Source: Polyangiaceae bacterium
GTDB taxonomy: Bacteria; Myxococcota_A; Polyangia; Polyangiales; Polyangiaceae
DNA length: 64,000 nt
Direction: 5' to 3'
Assembly (NCBI GenBank): GCA_019637295.1
Contig: JAHBVX010000001.1
Location: 905,501 to 969,500, forward strand
In this document: positions 44,795-53,982 of the stretch, one piece after another
Numbering within the stretch: position 1 is the stretch's first letter
How the letters are laid out: each line of letters opens with the position of its first letter
Notes under the pieces: generated by a model
What the model saw: the letters and a program-made list of their open reading frames with translations, nothing else
Database searches by the model: none
Told to the model about the DNA's origin: nothing
Made by a program: the position numbers and the translations under genes

Positions 44795-46132
44795 ATGATC
44801 TCGTCACTTCGCGCGTTGGCTGGGCTCGGGACCTCACTACTGGTCATCGCGTGCGGCTCGGACGGCGACGGCGGCGGGGCCGCGGGCAGCGGCGGAGCGA
44901 GCGCTGGTGGCACCGCGGGCACCGGGGCCGCTGGCGGCAGCTCGGGCAGCGGCGGCGCAGGAGGGTCCACCGGCGGAGGCGGTGGCGCGAGCGCCGCGGG
45001 AGGCACCGGCGGCGGCTCAGGCAACACCATCGCGGCGGCGTCGTGCTCGACCAGTGACGTGCAGACCGCGATCGACGCCGCGGCTGTTGGCGACACGGTG
45101 GCCGTCCCCGCCGGGAGCTGCTCCTGGTCCGGCCTGTCGCTGGCAAAGGCCGTTCACCTGCAAGGGGCCGGCACGACTCAGACCCTGATCACGCTCGCCG
45201 GCAGCAACAGCGTCGTCAAGCAGCCAGCTGGCGTCGTGCGCATCTCGGGCTTTGGCTTCTCCAAGAACGGCGGCGGCAACGGCAGCAAGGGATTTTCCCT
45301 CTCCGGTTCTTGGAAGAACGCCGAGCCGATCGTGATCGAGAAGAACACGTTTCAAATCTCGAACACCGGACTGTTCGTCATCGACGTGGTCGGGGGCGTC
45401 GTCATCGCGGACAACGCGTTCACCGGAGGCTGGGACGACTCGTTCATCCAACCCAAGCACGCCCAGGACGCGGAGGGCTCGTGGACGAGCGCCGACACCC
45501 TGGGTAGCAAGGACACCACGGGGAAGCTGAATCACTACATCGAAGACAACACGTTCTACGGGGGAACGAACCAGGGCATCGACGCGGACGACTCGACCCG
45601 GGTCGTGTATCGCCACAATCAGCTCACCTACTCCTCCTTCAACACCCACGGTTGGGCGACCTCCCCCGTGGGCGTCCGCCACTTCGAGATCTACGGCAAC
45701 GCCTTCAAGCATCCCGGAGGCACCGACGCGATCGCGAACCAGAACTGGGCCGTGTGGATCCGCGGCGGCACCGGCGTGATCTTCGACAACCAGTTCGACG
45801 ATCTGGCGGGCTCCCACTGGGGTCAAAAGGACGAGATCCGACTGACTATTCGCGGCGCGGAGGATGCGCGCCCGCAGGGGCCCTGCGCCAGCACCAGCTA
45901 CCCGGTGCCTCACCAGATCGGTCAGAGCCACGACGGCACCGGCGCGGTCACAGACCCGCTCTACCTGTGGGGCAACACGGGCACCGTCGCGGTCTCTGCC
46001 GGTTGGAACTGGGGCAACCCCTGCGGCTTCACCTTCAGCGACTTCTTCCAGTGGGGTCGCGACGCCGTGAACACGGGCACGCCGAAGCCCGGCTACACGC
46101 CGTACACCTATCCACATCCGCTGCGCGGGTGA
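44795..46132 (+). CDS. beta-helix lipoprotein
   Basis: A 445-residue lipoprotein (lipobox LVIAC, Gly/Ser/Thr linker) with a right-handed parallel beta-helix pattern: VQTAIDAAAVGDTVAVPAG, repeated NxF/NxL turns (IEKNTFQISNTG, IADNAFTGGWDD, IEDNTFYGGTNQ, IYGNAFKHPGG, IFDNQFDDLAG). Such folds occur in pectate lyases and other polysaccharide-active proteins; catalytic residues cannot be assigned. A GGAGGAG site precedes the ATG. Confidence 0.82.
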   Translation: MISSLRALAGLGTSLLVIACGSDGDGGGAAGSGGASAGGTAGTGAAGGSSGSGGAGGSTGGGGGASAAGGTGGGSGNTIAAASCSTSDVQTAIDAAAVGDTVAVPAGSCSWSGLSLAKAVHLQGAGTTQTLITLAGSNSVVKQPAGVVRISGFGFSKNGGGNGSKGFSLSGSWKNAEPIVIEKNTFQISNTGLFVIDVVGGVVIADNAFTGGWDDSFIQPKHAQDAEGSWTSADTLGSKDTTGKLNHYIEDNTFYGGTNQGIDADDSTRVVYRHNQLTYSSFNTHGWATSPVGVRHFEIYGNAFKHPGGTDAIANQNWAVWIRGGTGVIFDNQFDDLAGSHWGQKDEIRLTIRGAEDARPQGPCASTSYPVPHQIGQSHDGTGAVTDPLYLWGNTGTVAVSAGWNWGNPCGFTFSDFFQWGRDAVNTGTPKPGYTPYTYPHPLRG

Positions 46133-46229
46133 AGCTGCCTCCGGACGACCACGTCGAACTCGTGCCCGACCGGCGGGTCCTACACGGTCGACACGGGGAT
46201 CGCGGGCCGCGCCCGCAGTGACCGCTGCG

Positions 46230-46814
46230 TCACTCGCTCTTGAACAGGAATGGGTAGCGGATCGTCGTGTTGCCGCGGTCGGACGCCGGGAAGGTCATCT
46301 TCTTCACGGCCGCGATCACGCAGGCGTCGAGGGACGGGATGCCGCTGCTCTTCTCGATGGTCGCCGAGATGACCTTGCCGCTGTCGTCGACCACGAGCTT
46401 GGGCAACACCATCGTGTCGAGCGCTGGAGAGATCTGCAGCGCCTGGACCAGGCAGTGCCGAATCCTCGCGCGGTACGCCTGCACCACTCTTGCCACGAGT
46501 CGTTTCTCAAGGAGGTTCGGCCCTGCGCTCGGGGCCCTTGGCGTATGTTCCCCCGCGAGGTGAGCGTGTGCGCCCGGTGCTGGCTCCGCGCCCGGTGCCG
46601 CCTCGGCGAGCGCGCCCGCGTCCGTGTCGGACTCGCCGGACGGTGGCGGCTGCTCCAGCTCGGCGGCGTCGGGCTCGGTTGCCTGGTCCGGTAGGGAGAC
46701 GGTGACCGGCCGGGCCTCGCTCGGGGTGGCGGGCGCGGGCCGTGGGGCGCTGGAGCCGCACCCCAGCAGGGCGAAGGCGCCGAACACGACCGCACTGCTG
46801 AGCCGAGGAGTCAC
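46230..46814 (-). CDS. AgmX/PglI C-terminal domain lipoprotein (copy 2)
   Basis: A 194-residue lipoprotein (GTG 46814 overlaps the stop of the next gene, GTGA) with a lipobox (LLGC), a disordered acidic/proline linker, and a TonB-like C-terminal domain (ARIRHCLVQALQISP, KVISATIEKSSGIPSLDACV, RYPFLFKSE). This domain is common in myxobacterial gliding (AgmX) and related proteins. The pair with the gene upstream is a tandem duplication. Confidence 0.8.
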   Translation of the reverse strand: MTPRLSSAVVFGAFALLGCGSSAPRPAPATPSEARPVTVSLPDQATEPDAAELEQPPPSGESDTDAGALAEAAPGAEPAPGAHAHLAGEHTPRAPSAGPNLLEKRLVARVVQAYRARIRHCLVQALQISPALDTMVLPKLVVDDSGKVISATIEKSSGIPSLDACVIAAVKKMTFPASDRGNTTIRYPFLFKSE

Positions 46815-47500
46815 TGGGGTTGGAACACGAAGGGGTAGCTCACCTTGACGACGCCGCCCTTGGGGGCAGGATACCGCATCCGCTTCGCGACGTCCACCAG
46901 GCATTGGTCGAGTGACGTCACACCGCTCGGCCTGACAACGCTCGCGGAGCTGACGTGGCCGCCGGTGCTGATCACGAACTGTACGGTCGCTTTGGCCCGT
47001 AGCGTGGGCGTTCCGGCGAGTTCGAGCTGATAGCACTGCTTGATGCGCGAGAAATTGCTCCGGACCACGCGATGAATCACATCCCGATCGAGGCTCCCCG
47101 CCGCAGTGGCCGAGCCCGCCGTGACTCGGGGACCGTGGGACATTGCGCCGAGGCCCCCGAGGCCCGCGCCGCTGCCGCCGAGCACGCTGACCGCGCCCTC
47201 ACCGCTCGCTCCGTACAAGGCTCCGAGGCCGCCCTCCACCGAGGCGCTGCTCCAGTACTCCTCCGCCTCGCTCTCGTCCCGATGACCACCCTCCGAGCCG
47301 GGATCGTCCACGGGCACGGTCGCCACGGGATGCTGCGTCTCGGCTGCCTCGGGCTCCGGGGGTGGCACGTCGACGGCGACGGGCTCGGTCGGCGCGGCGA
47401 CCGCGGGGCCGGCCCCGGCCCTCCCGCTGCACGCGACGGCCGCGGAGAGCGCGGCGGTGAGGGCGAAGAAGCGGACGGCGTCGAGGGGCGGGGTGGTCAC
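46811..47500 (-). CDS. AgmX/PglI C-terminal domain lipoprotein (copy 1)
   Basis: A 229-residue lipoprotein from GTG 47500 (signal ending AAVACS), with a linker that includes an acidic patch, a Gly-rich stretch, and the same TonB-like C-terminal domain (SNFSRIKQCYQLELAGTP, ATVQFVISTGGHVSSASVV, RYPAPKGGVVKVSYPFVF). It diverges from lnt, leaving 59 bp. Role unknown; perhaps cell-envelope structure or motility. Confidence 0.8.
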   Translation of the reverse strand: MTTPPLDAVRFFALTAALSAAVACSGRAGAGPAVAAPTEPVAVDVPPPEPEAAETQHPVATVPVDDPGSEGGHRDESEAEEYWSSASVEGGLGALYGASGEGAVSVLGGSGAGLGGLGAMSHGPRVTAGSATAAGSLDRDVIHRVVRSNFSRIKQCYQLELAGTPTLRAKATVQFVISTGGHVSSASVVRPSGVTSLDQCLVDVAKRMRYPAPKGGVVKVSYPFVFQPQ

Positions 47501-47559
47501 ACTGACCTGATACGCCCGAACGGCGCGCTCCTGCCCCGAGCCGTGCCAGACTGCGGCGC

Positions 47560-49080
47560 GTGACGGTGAATGGTCGCGCCTTGCTCGCTGCCGTGCTCGG
47601 GGGGCTGGTGTTCGCGCTGTGCTCACCGCCCTTCGACCTCTTGCCCGGCATTTGGCTTGGGCTCGCGGTGCTGCACTGGGTCACCGTCGACGCTCCCCGC
47701 GCTCGGACGGCCTTTTTCCGCGGTTGGGTCTGGGCAGCTTCGGCGGCGCTGCTCGGCATGCGCTTCATCCCAGGGGTCGTCGACCGCTTCACCCCACTCG
47801 GGGTGACGGGGGGAGTCGCGGCGTTGGTCCTCCTCGCGCTGGGGCAGGGGGTATCCTGGGGCCTCGGCGCGCTCCTGGCGCGTGGGCTGGCGCGCCGAGT
47901 CGGGTTGCCCGAGCCCGTCGCCTTCGCCACGGCGATGACCGTGGCCAGCACGCTGACGCTGGTGATCGCCTGGTCGCCGGGGGCGCTCTTGTCGCCCTGG
48001 CTCGCCGCGGTCCAGCTCGCCGAGTTCGTGGGGGAGCGCGGCGTCACGTTTCTCGTGGCGCTGGTCGCGGCGCTGTGCGCCGAGCCGCTCCGACGCCTGC
48101 TGGGCGGTGCGCGCAGACCCTGGCAGGTGCCGCTCGCGATCGCGGCAGGTGTGGGGGTGCTGCAGTTCGGCAGCGGCGCGCTCTTGCTCGAGCGCGAGGC
48201 TCGCGCGCAGCGTGAGCGTCCCACGCTTCGTGTTGGTGTCTTGCAGCCCGCGGTCGAGGCGAAGCTGCGCTGGGAGCCGGCGCAACGGCAGGAAATCCTA
48301 CGTCACCTGCGCACCCTGACGATGGAGAGCGAAGCCGAGGACGTGGACCTGACGGTCTGGCCCGAGGCGGCGTATCCCTACCCCATCGCGCATGGGCCGC
48401 ATCGCACGCGGCGCGGACGCGAGGCCATCATCGGCGGCGGCGTGCGGGGCCCCGTGCTCTTTGGCGTGCTCACCCAGGCGCCGGACGGGCAGGGCCGTCA
48501 CAACTCGGCGACCATCGTCGACCGCGACGCGCACACCCAGCTCGCGCAAGCGAAGATGGAGCTGCTGTGGTTCGGCGAGACGGTGCCCCTGTCCTCGGTG
48601 TTTCCCGTGCTGCGGCGCTGGTTCTTCCGCGCAGGGGGGCTCGTGCCTGGGGACTCGGTGAACCTCCTGACCGCCGGGCCCGCGCGCATCGGCGTGCTCA
48701 ACTGCTTCGAGGACACCCTTCCGGCCGTCGGCCGCCGGCTGATGGCGCACGAGCCGAACCTGCTGGTGAACGTGACGAACGATGCCTGGTTCCCGGCGCC
48801 GGAGCCGGAGTTTCACCTGCGTCTCAGCGTGCTACGCGCGGTAGAGCTCAGGCGGGATCTCGTGCGCGCGGTCAACCTCGGCGCGGCCGGGTGGATCGAC
48901 TCGACGGGACGCGTGCGCGCCCGCGCCGACGAGACCCGAGCCAACGTGATCGTCGTGACTCCAGCGCTGAACGACGGGCCGCGCACGCTCTACGCGAGGT
49001 TCGGTGATGCGCCGCTGCTCACGGTGGTGCTCGGCTGGGGTTTCGTTGCGTTGGTTCGGCGGCGCCGCCGGGCTCAGTAG
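47560..49080 (+). CDS. lnt: apolipoprotein N-acyltransferase
   Basis: A 506-residue membrane enzyme with about six N-terminal helices and a C-terminal nitrilase-type domain. The catalytic residues are Glu about 268 (TVWPEAAYPY), Lys about 331 (QAKMELLWFGE) and Cys about 382 (GVLNCFEDT). Lnt transfers a third acyl chain to lipoproteins, fitting the many lipoprotein genes nearby. The start is GTG 47560. It ends convergent with the next gene, overlapping by 7 bp. Confidence 0.93.
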   Translation: MTVNGRALLAAVLGGLVFALCSPPFDLLPGIWLGLAVLHWVTVDAPRARTAFFRGWVWAASAALLGMRFIPGVVDRFTPLGVTGGVAALVLLALGQGVSWGLGALLARGLARRVGLPEPVAFATAMTVASTLTLVIAWSPGALLSPWLAAVQLAEFVGERGVTFLVALVAALCAEPLRRLLGGARRPWQVPLAIAAGVGVLQFGSGALLLEREARAQRERPTLRVGVLQPAVEAKLRWEPAQRQEILRHLRTLTMESEAEDVDLTVWPEAAYPYPIAHGPHRTRRGREAIIGGGVRGPVLFGVLTQAPDGQGRHNSATIVDRDAHTQLAQAKMELLWFGETVPLSSVFPVLRRWFFRAGGLVPGDSVNLLTAGPARIGVLNCFEDTLPAVGRRLMAHEPNLLVNVTNDAWFPAPEPEFHLRLSVLRAVELRRDLVRAVNLGAAGWIDSTGRVRARADETRANVIVVTPALNDGPRTLYARFGDAPLLTVVLGWGFVALVRRRRRAQ

Positions 49081-49685
49081 ACTGGGTACATCAAGCGGCA
49101 GCCCTCGTACGACGGTCCCATCGCGCCCTGGGCCCAGGCGCGCTCGCCGCCCGTGAGTGACGAGAGCACCTGGACGCACTCCTGCTGGGTGAAGCGGGCG
49201 GGCGATCGCTCGTTGCGACAGCGGTCGAGGATCTCTCGGCAGGGCGCCTCCGCGTCGGGCTCGGGGCAGGCCGTGCGGATCCCCTGCAGGTAGCAGCCCT
49301 TGCGCGCCTGGATGTTGCACACCCGGGTACCCAGGCCGGCGAAGCACGCGGCGATCTCGCGCGCCGGGCCCAGGCGATAGCCGTGGCCGCTCTGTAGCGA
49401 CCGGCACATCCACCGGCCCCCTTCGCAGCCTGGGTCGAAATCGTCGCAGGTCACCGGCCCGCGGTCGTTGTCGCATGCGGACGGCTGGCCCTCGCTGATG
49501 GCGACGGTCTCGACGGGTGGCCCGGGGGGCTCGCTGGGCTCGGGTTGCGAGGGCACGTTCACCGTCGCTACGGCCCGGGTGGGCTCCGGCTCGGCGGGGG
49601 CGGGTGTGGGCGACGCGCTGCACGACGCCCCGGCGATGCTGGCGACGAGCACGAGGAATCGATCGTGATTGAGCCCAGGGATCAC
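49074..49685 (-). CDS. Cys-rich lipoprotein, unknown function
   Basis: A 203-residue protein with a signal sequence ending in a likely lipobox (IAGASC), a proline/acidic linker and then about 12 cysteines in a compact region (CDNDRGPVTCDDFDPGCEGG, RVCNIQARKGCYLQGIRTAC, CREILDRC). The Cys spacing suggests a disulphide-bonded exported domain. No family recognised. Confidence 0.7.
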   Translation of the reverse strand: MIPGLNHDRFLVLVASIAGASCSASPTPAPAEPEPTRAVATVNVPSQPEPSEPPGPPVETVAISEGQPSACDNDRGPVTCDDFDPGCEGGRWMCRSLQSGHGYRLGPAREIAACFAGLGTRVCNIQARKGCYLQGIRTACPEPDAEAPCREILDRCRNERSPARFTQQECVQVLSSLTGGERAWAQGAMGPSYEGCRLMYPVY

Positions 49686-49701
49686 TGCTGCACGACTTGT
49701 A

Positions 49702-50547
49702 TCACGGAACTCGGAACTCGCCCCGGGCGACCACGACCGCCGAGCCCCCGACCTCGACGCACTCTACGGCCTCAGCGCTGCCGATCACGCGCGCGTGAAG
49801 CACGCTGGGCCTCCCGAGCTCCGCGCCTTGCTCGATGCGGATCGCGTCGCCGAACGCGAGCCGCCCGTGCCGTGCGAGGTGTAGCGCAAGCGGGCCCGCG
49901 GCGGAGCCGGTCGCCGCGTCTTCGTTCACGCCGTGCGAGGGAGCGAACATGCGCGTCTTGTAGTCCGTGCCCCTCCCCGCGAAGGTGCTGACGCCGTGGG
50001 GGGCGACTGCAGCGAGGCGCTCGAAGTCGGGCCGCACTCGGGCGACGTCGTCGGATGACGGCAGGGCGACGTAGGCGTGCGGGATGCCGTTGTCGTACAG
50101 CTCGATCGGCAGCGTGGAGCCCGCCACGCCGAGCGCGTCGAGCAAGGCCTGGGGCTCGGGCAGCAGCGAGACGGTCGGGACGGGCTGCGTCATCCAGCCG
50201 AAGCGCACCGCGGCGCCCTCACGCTCGAGCCGCACCGGGATGACCCCGCGGCCCGTCTCCAGGCGCAGCTCGTCGCTCTGCAGGGCCGTCGCCAGCACGA
50301 ACGCCGTGCCCAGCACCGGGTGCCCCGCGAAGGGTACCTCTCGGGTCGGCGTGAAGATGCGGAGCCGGGCGTGCCCGCGCTGCTCCGGCCTGAGCACGAA
50401 CACCGACTCGGAGAAGCCGAGTTCGGCCGCCAAGGCCTGCATCGTCTCGGGCGGCACGCCCCGGGCGTCGGTGAACACCGCGAGCTGATTGCCCGTGAGC
50501 GGCGTGTCCGTGAACACGTCGCAGATCGAGAAACGTAGGGTGCGCAT
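49702..50547 (-). CDS. PhzF-family isomerase-like protein
   Basis: A 281-residue protein from ATG 50547 (MRTLRF) with the PhzF landmarks DVFTDTPLTGNQLAVF, ESVFVL, RIFTPTREVPFAGHPVLGTA and, near the end, GVNEDAATGSAAGPLALHL. PhzF and relatives are epimerases/isomerases; only a few act in phenazine synthesis, so the substrate is unknown. It lies downstream of HU on the same strand, separated by a terminator-like hairpin. Confidence 0.9.
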   Translation of the reverse strand: MRTLRFSICDVFTDTPLTGNQLAVFTDARGVPPETMQALAAELGFSESVFVLRPEQRGHARLRIFTPTREVPFAGHPVLGTAFVLATALQSDELRLETGRGVIPVRLEREGAAVRFGWMTQPVPTVSLLPEPQALLDALGVAGSTLPIELYDNGIPHAYVALPSSDDVARVRPDFERLAAVAPHGVSTFAGRGTDYKTRMFAPSHGVNEDAATGSAAGPLALHLARHGRLAFGDAIRIEQGAELGRPSVLHARVIGSAEAVECVEVGGSAVVVARGEFRVP

Positions 50548-50587
50548 GACCCGGGCTACTCGAACACGGGCTCCACAAACGAACAAT

Positions 50588-50612
50588 CCCCGACCCTCGG
50601 AGAGAGTCGGGG
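50588..50612 (-). terminator. intrinsic terminator after HU
   Basis: On the minus strand CCCCGAC pairs with GTCGGGG (7 bp, 11-nt loop) and is followed by the T-rich sequence ATTGTTCGTTTG. It lies between the HU stop (50664) and the PhzF-like start (50547), the expected place for a terminator of the HU message. Confidence 0.6.
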
Positions 50613-50663
50613 ACCGTACGGTGATGCGGCGCGGCGACAGCTAGCTCGCCGAGCCGACCGTGA

Positions 50664-50975
50664 TCACTGAACCAGATCTTTGAGAGCCTTCAGGGCCGTT
50701 GCGCGGACCTTCTTGCTCGCCGGCTTCGCCGGGATCGTGATCGGCTCCTTGGTGAACGGGTTGATGCCCTGCCGCTCCTTGGTCGCGGGCTTCTTCACCA
50801 CGCGCAGCTTCACCAGACCCGGAACCACGAACTCACCCGGGCCCCGAGCCCCGAGCTGCTTGCGAATCAGATTCGAAAGCTCCTCGAACACTCGGTTCAC
50901 GCTCTTCTTGTCGAGCTCCGATGCATTCGCCAGCTCTGCAACCACCTGCGCCTTCGTCAGCCTCTTTCCAGCCAT
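50664..50975 (-). CDS. HU-family DNA-binding protein
   Basis: A 103-residue histone-like protein with helix-turn-helix start MAGKRLTKAQVVAELA, the beta-arm motif GINPFTKEPI and the C-terminal helix KVRATALKALKDLVQ. It bends and packages DNA. A strong ribosome binding site (GAAGGAGG) is 7 nt from the ATG. The upstream region carries repeats described separately. Confidence 0.92.
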   Translation of the reverse strand: MAGKRLTKAQVVAELANASELDKKSVNRVFEELSNLIRKQLGARGPGEFVVPGLVKLRVVKKPATKERQGINPFTKEPITIPAKPASKKVRATALKALKDLVQ

Positions 50976-51301
50976 CGTGTGCCTCCTTCAGAAATCCTAG
51001 CCAAAACACCTCTCCCGCCCTCTCTCGCCGCTCCAACCGAATTTGCGAGAGCCGTTCAAGGCACGCGACGAGTACCAGTTGGTTTTGGGCCGTTCAAGCG
51101 GAAAAAATGAGAGACGGCTCTCGGATCAGGCTTTTTTTTCGGGGTGGCGTGGAGGCACACCGGCTCAGGTGGCACCAAAACGGGCCGATCCAGCCTCCGC
51201 TGTCGGCGCCTCGGAGGCGCGATCGGGCACGCTCCGCCGGCCGAGCCCGCTTTCCATTCTCCAAGATGTGCGCGGGCTTAGCGGCTCATCTTGCATCGGC
51301 T
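50976..51301. promoter_or_regulatory. HU upstream region with repeats
   Basis: This 326-bp gap holds no gene. It contains a 10-bp inverted repeat (CGAGAGCCGT at 51046-51055 and its complement at 51114-51123), a direct repeat GCCGTTCAAG (51051-51060 and 51089-51098), and an A/T-rich run GCTTTTTTTTC near 51130. These may be binding sites controlling HU, which is often autoregulated, or a terminator for ybeY. No clear -35/-10 pair was found. Confidence 0.35.
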
Positions 51302-51796
51302 TCACGAACGCGCGCTGCGCGCCGAGCTCCGCGGGCCGGTCGGCCGATCGCGCGCGACGGTCGAGGCGTGGCGGACCAACGCGACGGTGCGGGCGGACAT
51401 GCGCTTTTTCTTTCGTGGCGTGTCGTGGTCATACCCGAGCAAGTGCAAGAGGCCGTGCGCTAGCAGGAACCGCACCTCGTCCTGCAGGGGCCGGCGGCGC
51501 CCCCGGGCCTGCCGCGCGGCGGTGTCCAGCGAGATCACGACGTCCCCGAGCAGCCGAGGGCCGCCGCCCGTCGCCGCCTCGGTCTGGTCGAGGGGAAACG
51601 CGAGCACGTCGGTGGGTTTGTCCTTCCCGCGGTGAGAGCGGTTGAGCTCTCGGATGCGCTGGTCGTCCGTGAGCAGAACGCTCAGCTCCGCGTCGCTGAG
51701 GTCGAGCGCTTCCAGCATCGCGTCACCGAGCTTGCGCACCGCCAGGGAGGAGAGCTTGGGCGCGCGGGGCGCACGTCGTGAGACGACCGTCGGCAA
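51302..51796 (-). CDS. ybeY: endoribonuclease YbeY
   Basis: A 164-residue protein with the YbeY signature HGLLHLLGYDH near residues 113-123, whose three His residues bind zinc, and LNRSHRGKDKPTDVLAFPL upstream. YbeY acts in 16S rRNA processing and ribosome quality control. The start at 51796 is 7 bp after the stop of the transaldolase gene, so the two are likely co-transcribed. The C-terminal tail is longer and more basic than usual. Confidence 0.9.
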   Translation of the reverse strand: MPTVVSRRAPRAPKLSSLAVRKLGDAMLEALDLSDAELSVLLTDDQRIRELNRSHRGKDKPTDVLAFPLDQTEAATGGGPRLLGDVVISLDTAARQARGRRRPLQDEVRFLLAHGLLHLLGYDHDTPRKKKRMSARTVALVRHASTVARDRPTGPRSSARSARS

Positions 51797-51803
51797 GCTG
51801 ACG

Positions 51804-52451
51804 TCAGTCCTTGGGGATCTGCTTGGCGTCTTCCAGGAAGCGGGCGAGCCCGAGGTCCGTCATGGGGTGCTTGATCAGCTGCGTGATGACCTTGAACGGG
51901 ATGGTCGCGACGTGTGCGCCCATCAAGGCGGCCTGCACCATGTGCAGCGGGTGGCGAACGCTGGCCACGAGCACCTGCGTCTCGAACGCGTAGTTCTCGT
52001 AGATGGTGACGATCTGCTGAGCGAGGACCATGCCGTCCTCGCTCAGATCGTCGAGGCGACCGACGAACGGCGAGATGTAGGTCGCGCCCGCCTTCGCGGC
52101 GAGCAGCGCCTGACTCGGCGAGAAGCACAGCGTCACGTTGGTCTTGATGCCCTCGCTGGTGAGCTGGCGCACGGCCTTGAGGCCGTCGGGGATGAGCGGC
52201 ACCTTGACCACGACGTTGGGGTGAATCGTGGCCAGATCCCGGCCTTCCTTCAGGATACCCGCGGTGTCCGTGGCCAAGACCTCGGCCGAGATGGGGCCGT
52301 CCACGACCTCGCAGATCTCCGCGATGGCCTTCTTGATGGGCTTGCCAGCTTTGGACAGGAGGGACGGATTGGTGGTCACCCCGTCGATGGCGCCCATGGC
52401 CCAGGCCTCGCGGATCTCGCCGATGTCCGCGGTGTCGATGAAGATCTTCAT
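51804..52451 (-). CDS. transaldolase, TalC/fructose-6-phosphate aldolase type
   Basis: A 215-residue protein, the normal size for the small TalC/MipB group. It starts [16 protein letters not shown] at ATG 52451 with a GAGGTGAG site. The Schiff-base Lys is in [11 protein letters not shown], and GVTTNPSLL and [20 protein letters not shown] are typical. It acts in the pentose phosphate pathway or as an aldolase; the group cannot be separated by eye. Confidence 0.92.
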   Translation of the reverse strand: MKIFIDTADIGEIREAWAMGAIDGVTTNPSLLSKAGKPIKKAIAEICEVVDGPISAEVLATDTAGILKEGRDLATIHPNVVVKVPLIPDGLKAVRQLTSEGIKTNVTLCFSPSQALLAAKAGATYISPFVGRLDDLSEDGMVLAQQIVTIYENYAFETQVLVASVRHPLHMVQAALMGAHVATIPFKVITQLIKHPMTDLGLARFLEDAKQIPKD

Positions 52452-52560
52452 GGTCTCACCTCGCGTCCTTGGCCTACCGCAAACCCCGGGCGTGGTCGAG
52501 GAGCGAATTGGGCTGCCCGGACTTTCCAAAGAAACTGCCTCGCGCTAGGTTCCATCTGTC

Positions 52561-53130
52561 ATGGCTCGACCTTCCCGTCCCCCCGGGTTCGACATGACCT
52601 ATCGCCCGGCGGAGTCCATCTTCGGTCCGCCCTGGCCCGCGCGCGTGCCCGCGATGCTGTATGTGCTGCTGGCGCTCGGTGTGGTCGCGTTCGTCGTGAC
52701 GGGTGAGGCGGCTCCGTCGAACACCTGGCTCTACATCTATGTGGTCGAGCAAGACGTGCACCGCGTCGTGGGCATGCGGACCTTGGCCGCGGTGGTCTGC
52801 CTGAGCGCGCTCGCGACCGTCGTGCGGTCGGGCATGCGCGGCGTGAGGGTCCGCCCGGACGGCGTGGAGTATCGGGACGTGCTGACCCTCGGGTTACCCC
52901 GGGTTCGGCGCTTCCGCTGGGCCCAGATCGACTGCGTGGTGCTGGATCAGCCGAACACCATCGCGCTGGATCTGTGGGACGGTTCCCGCGCGTTCTTGCC
53001 CCGGGTCGGCGATCGGGCGGGGCTAGCGCTGGTGCTCGAGACGGTGGCGACGGCGCGGGCCATACCCGTTCGCGGCGGACGCGGCATCGACGAGCTCCCG
53101 GAGTCCGGCGAGATCTACGACGACGAGTGA
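52561..53130 (+). CDS. membrane protein with PH-like domain
   Basis: A 189-residue protein with two hydrophobic helices (MLYVLLALGVVAFVVTG and LAAVVCLSALATVV) and then a strand-rich domain that fits a bacterial PH-like fold (VRPDGVEYRDVLTLGLPRVR, RFRWAQIDCVVLD). It is probably an inner-membrane protein. The next gene overlaps its end by 4 bp. Confidence 0.65.
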   Translation: MARPSRPPGFDMTYRPAESIFGPPWPARVPAMLYVLLALGVVAFVVTGEAAPSNTWLYIYVVEQDVHRVVGMRTLAAVVCLSALATVVRSGMRGVRVRPDGVEYRDVLTLGLPRVRRFRWAQIDCVVLDQPNTIALDLWDGSRAFLPRVGDRAGLALVLETVATARAIPVRGGRGIDELPESGEIYDDE

Positions 53131-53972
53131 AGGCCCCCTCGACCATCGCCGCCGCCGAGGTAGGGCCCGTGGTGCTCGAAGGCGTGGCGCGCTCCGACGG
53201 GCGAGAGCTGCTCCTGGCGCCGCTCAGCTCCAGGCCCTGCATCGCCTATCGCGTGGCTGGACGCGCGTCGGGCCACACCCAGGAGCAGGGGGCGAGGGAC
53301 TTCCTGCTCGAGGACGAGACGGGCTCGGTGCTCGTGAGCGGGGCCAGTGTGGAGCTCGCGTTGGGCCAGCTCCACGTAGGCGCGTCGATCCAAGCGCTCG
53401 ACGCGGACATCCACGAGGTCTCCGCCGAGCTCGCCAAGCTCAAGACGCAAGCGAAGCGCCTCCAGGGCAAGGCCGCGAGTGACGCGCGCCGCGAGCTGCG
53501 CGAGCTGCGCGGCCTCTACACGCTCTTGTGCGCGATTCGAGCGCACGCCAACGGCAAGTGCCACGTCGGCAAGTCGCTGGCAGGGCAGGAGCGATACATC
53601 GAGGAGCGTTCGCAGGCGTACCAGGGAAAGCGCCGCGAACTCGCGACGATTCACCTGATGCGACACGAGACGATACTCGAGGAAGGAGCGCGCGTGCGGG
53701 TCGAGGGCGAGCTGGCCATCGAGGCTTCGCCCGTCGATGGGGGCGGTGGCTACCGCGACCGGGCGACCCACCGCGTCGTGCGCGCGCCGAAGCGCGGCAG
53801 CGTCAACATCGTGGCGGAGGGCTCGGAGCTGGTGCGGCAAGCGCTCGAGAAGCGCGAGGCGGCGCCCGCGCAGCGCCGCCGGCGTGCGCCACCCCCCATC
53901 GTCATCTACGCTGCCTGGGCGCTCGCGCTCGGTGCGGGACTACTCGTGTGGCGCTACGCCTTCAGCCGGTGA
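53127..53972 (+). CDS. C-terminally anchored protein with coiled-coil-like region
   Basis: A 281-residue protein from GTG 53127 (overlaps the previous gene, GTGA). It starts with a strand region around PVVLEGVARSDGRELLLAP that recalls the outer domain of GIDE-like membrane proteins, has a long helical segment (VSAELAKLKTQAKRLQGK), and ends with one transmembrane helix (IVIYAAWALALGAGLLVW). Function unknown; the pair with the upstream gene may form a membrane complex. Confidence 0.65.
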   Translation: MKAPSTIAAAEVGPVVLEGVARSDGRELLLAPLSSRPCIAYRVAGRASGHTQEQGARDFLLEDETGSVLVSGASVELALGQLHVGASIQALDADIHEVSAELAKLKTQAKRLQGKAASDARRELRELRGLYTLLCAIRAHANGKCHVGKSLAGQERYIEERSQAYQGKRRELATIHLMRHETILEEGARVRVEGELAIEASPVDGGGGYRDRATHRVVRAPKRGSVNIVAEGSELVRQALEKREAAPAQRRRRAPPPIVIYAAWALALGAGLLVWRYAFSR

Positions 53973-53982
53973 GCGGCGCGGT

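Noticed and set aside
46133-46229. Possible gene remnant after the beta-helix gene
   Set aside because: A short open stretch exists, but there is no start, homology or clear codon pattern to support it.
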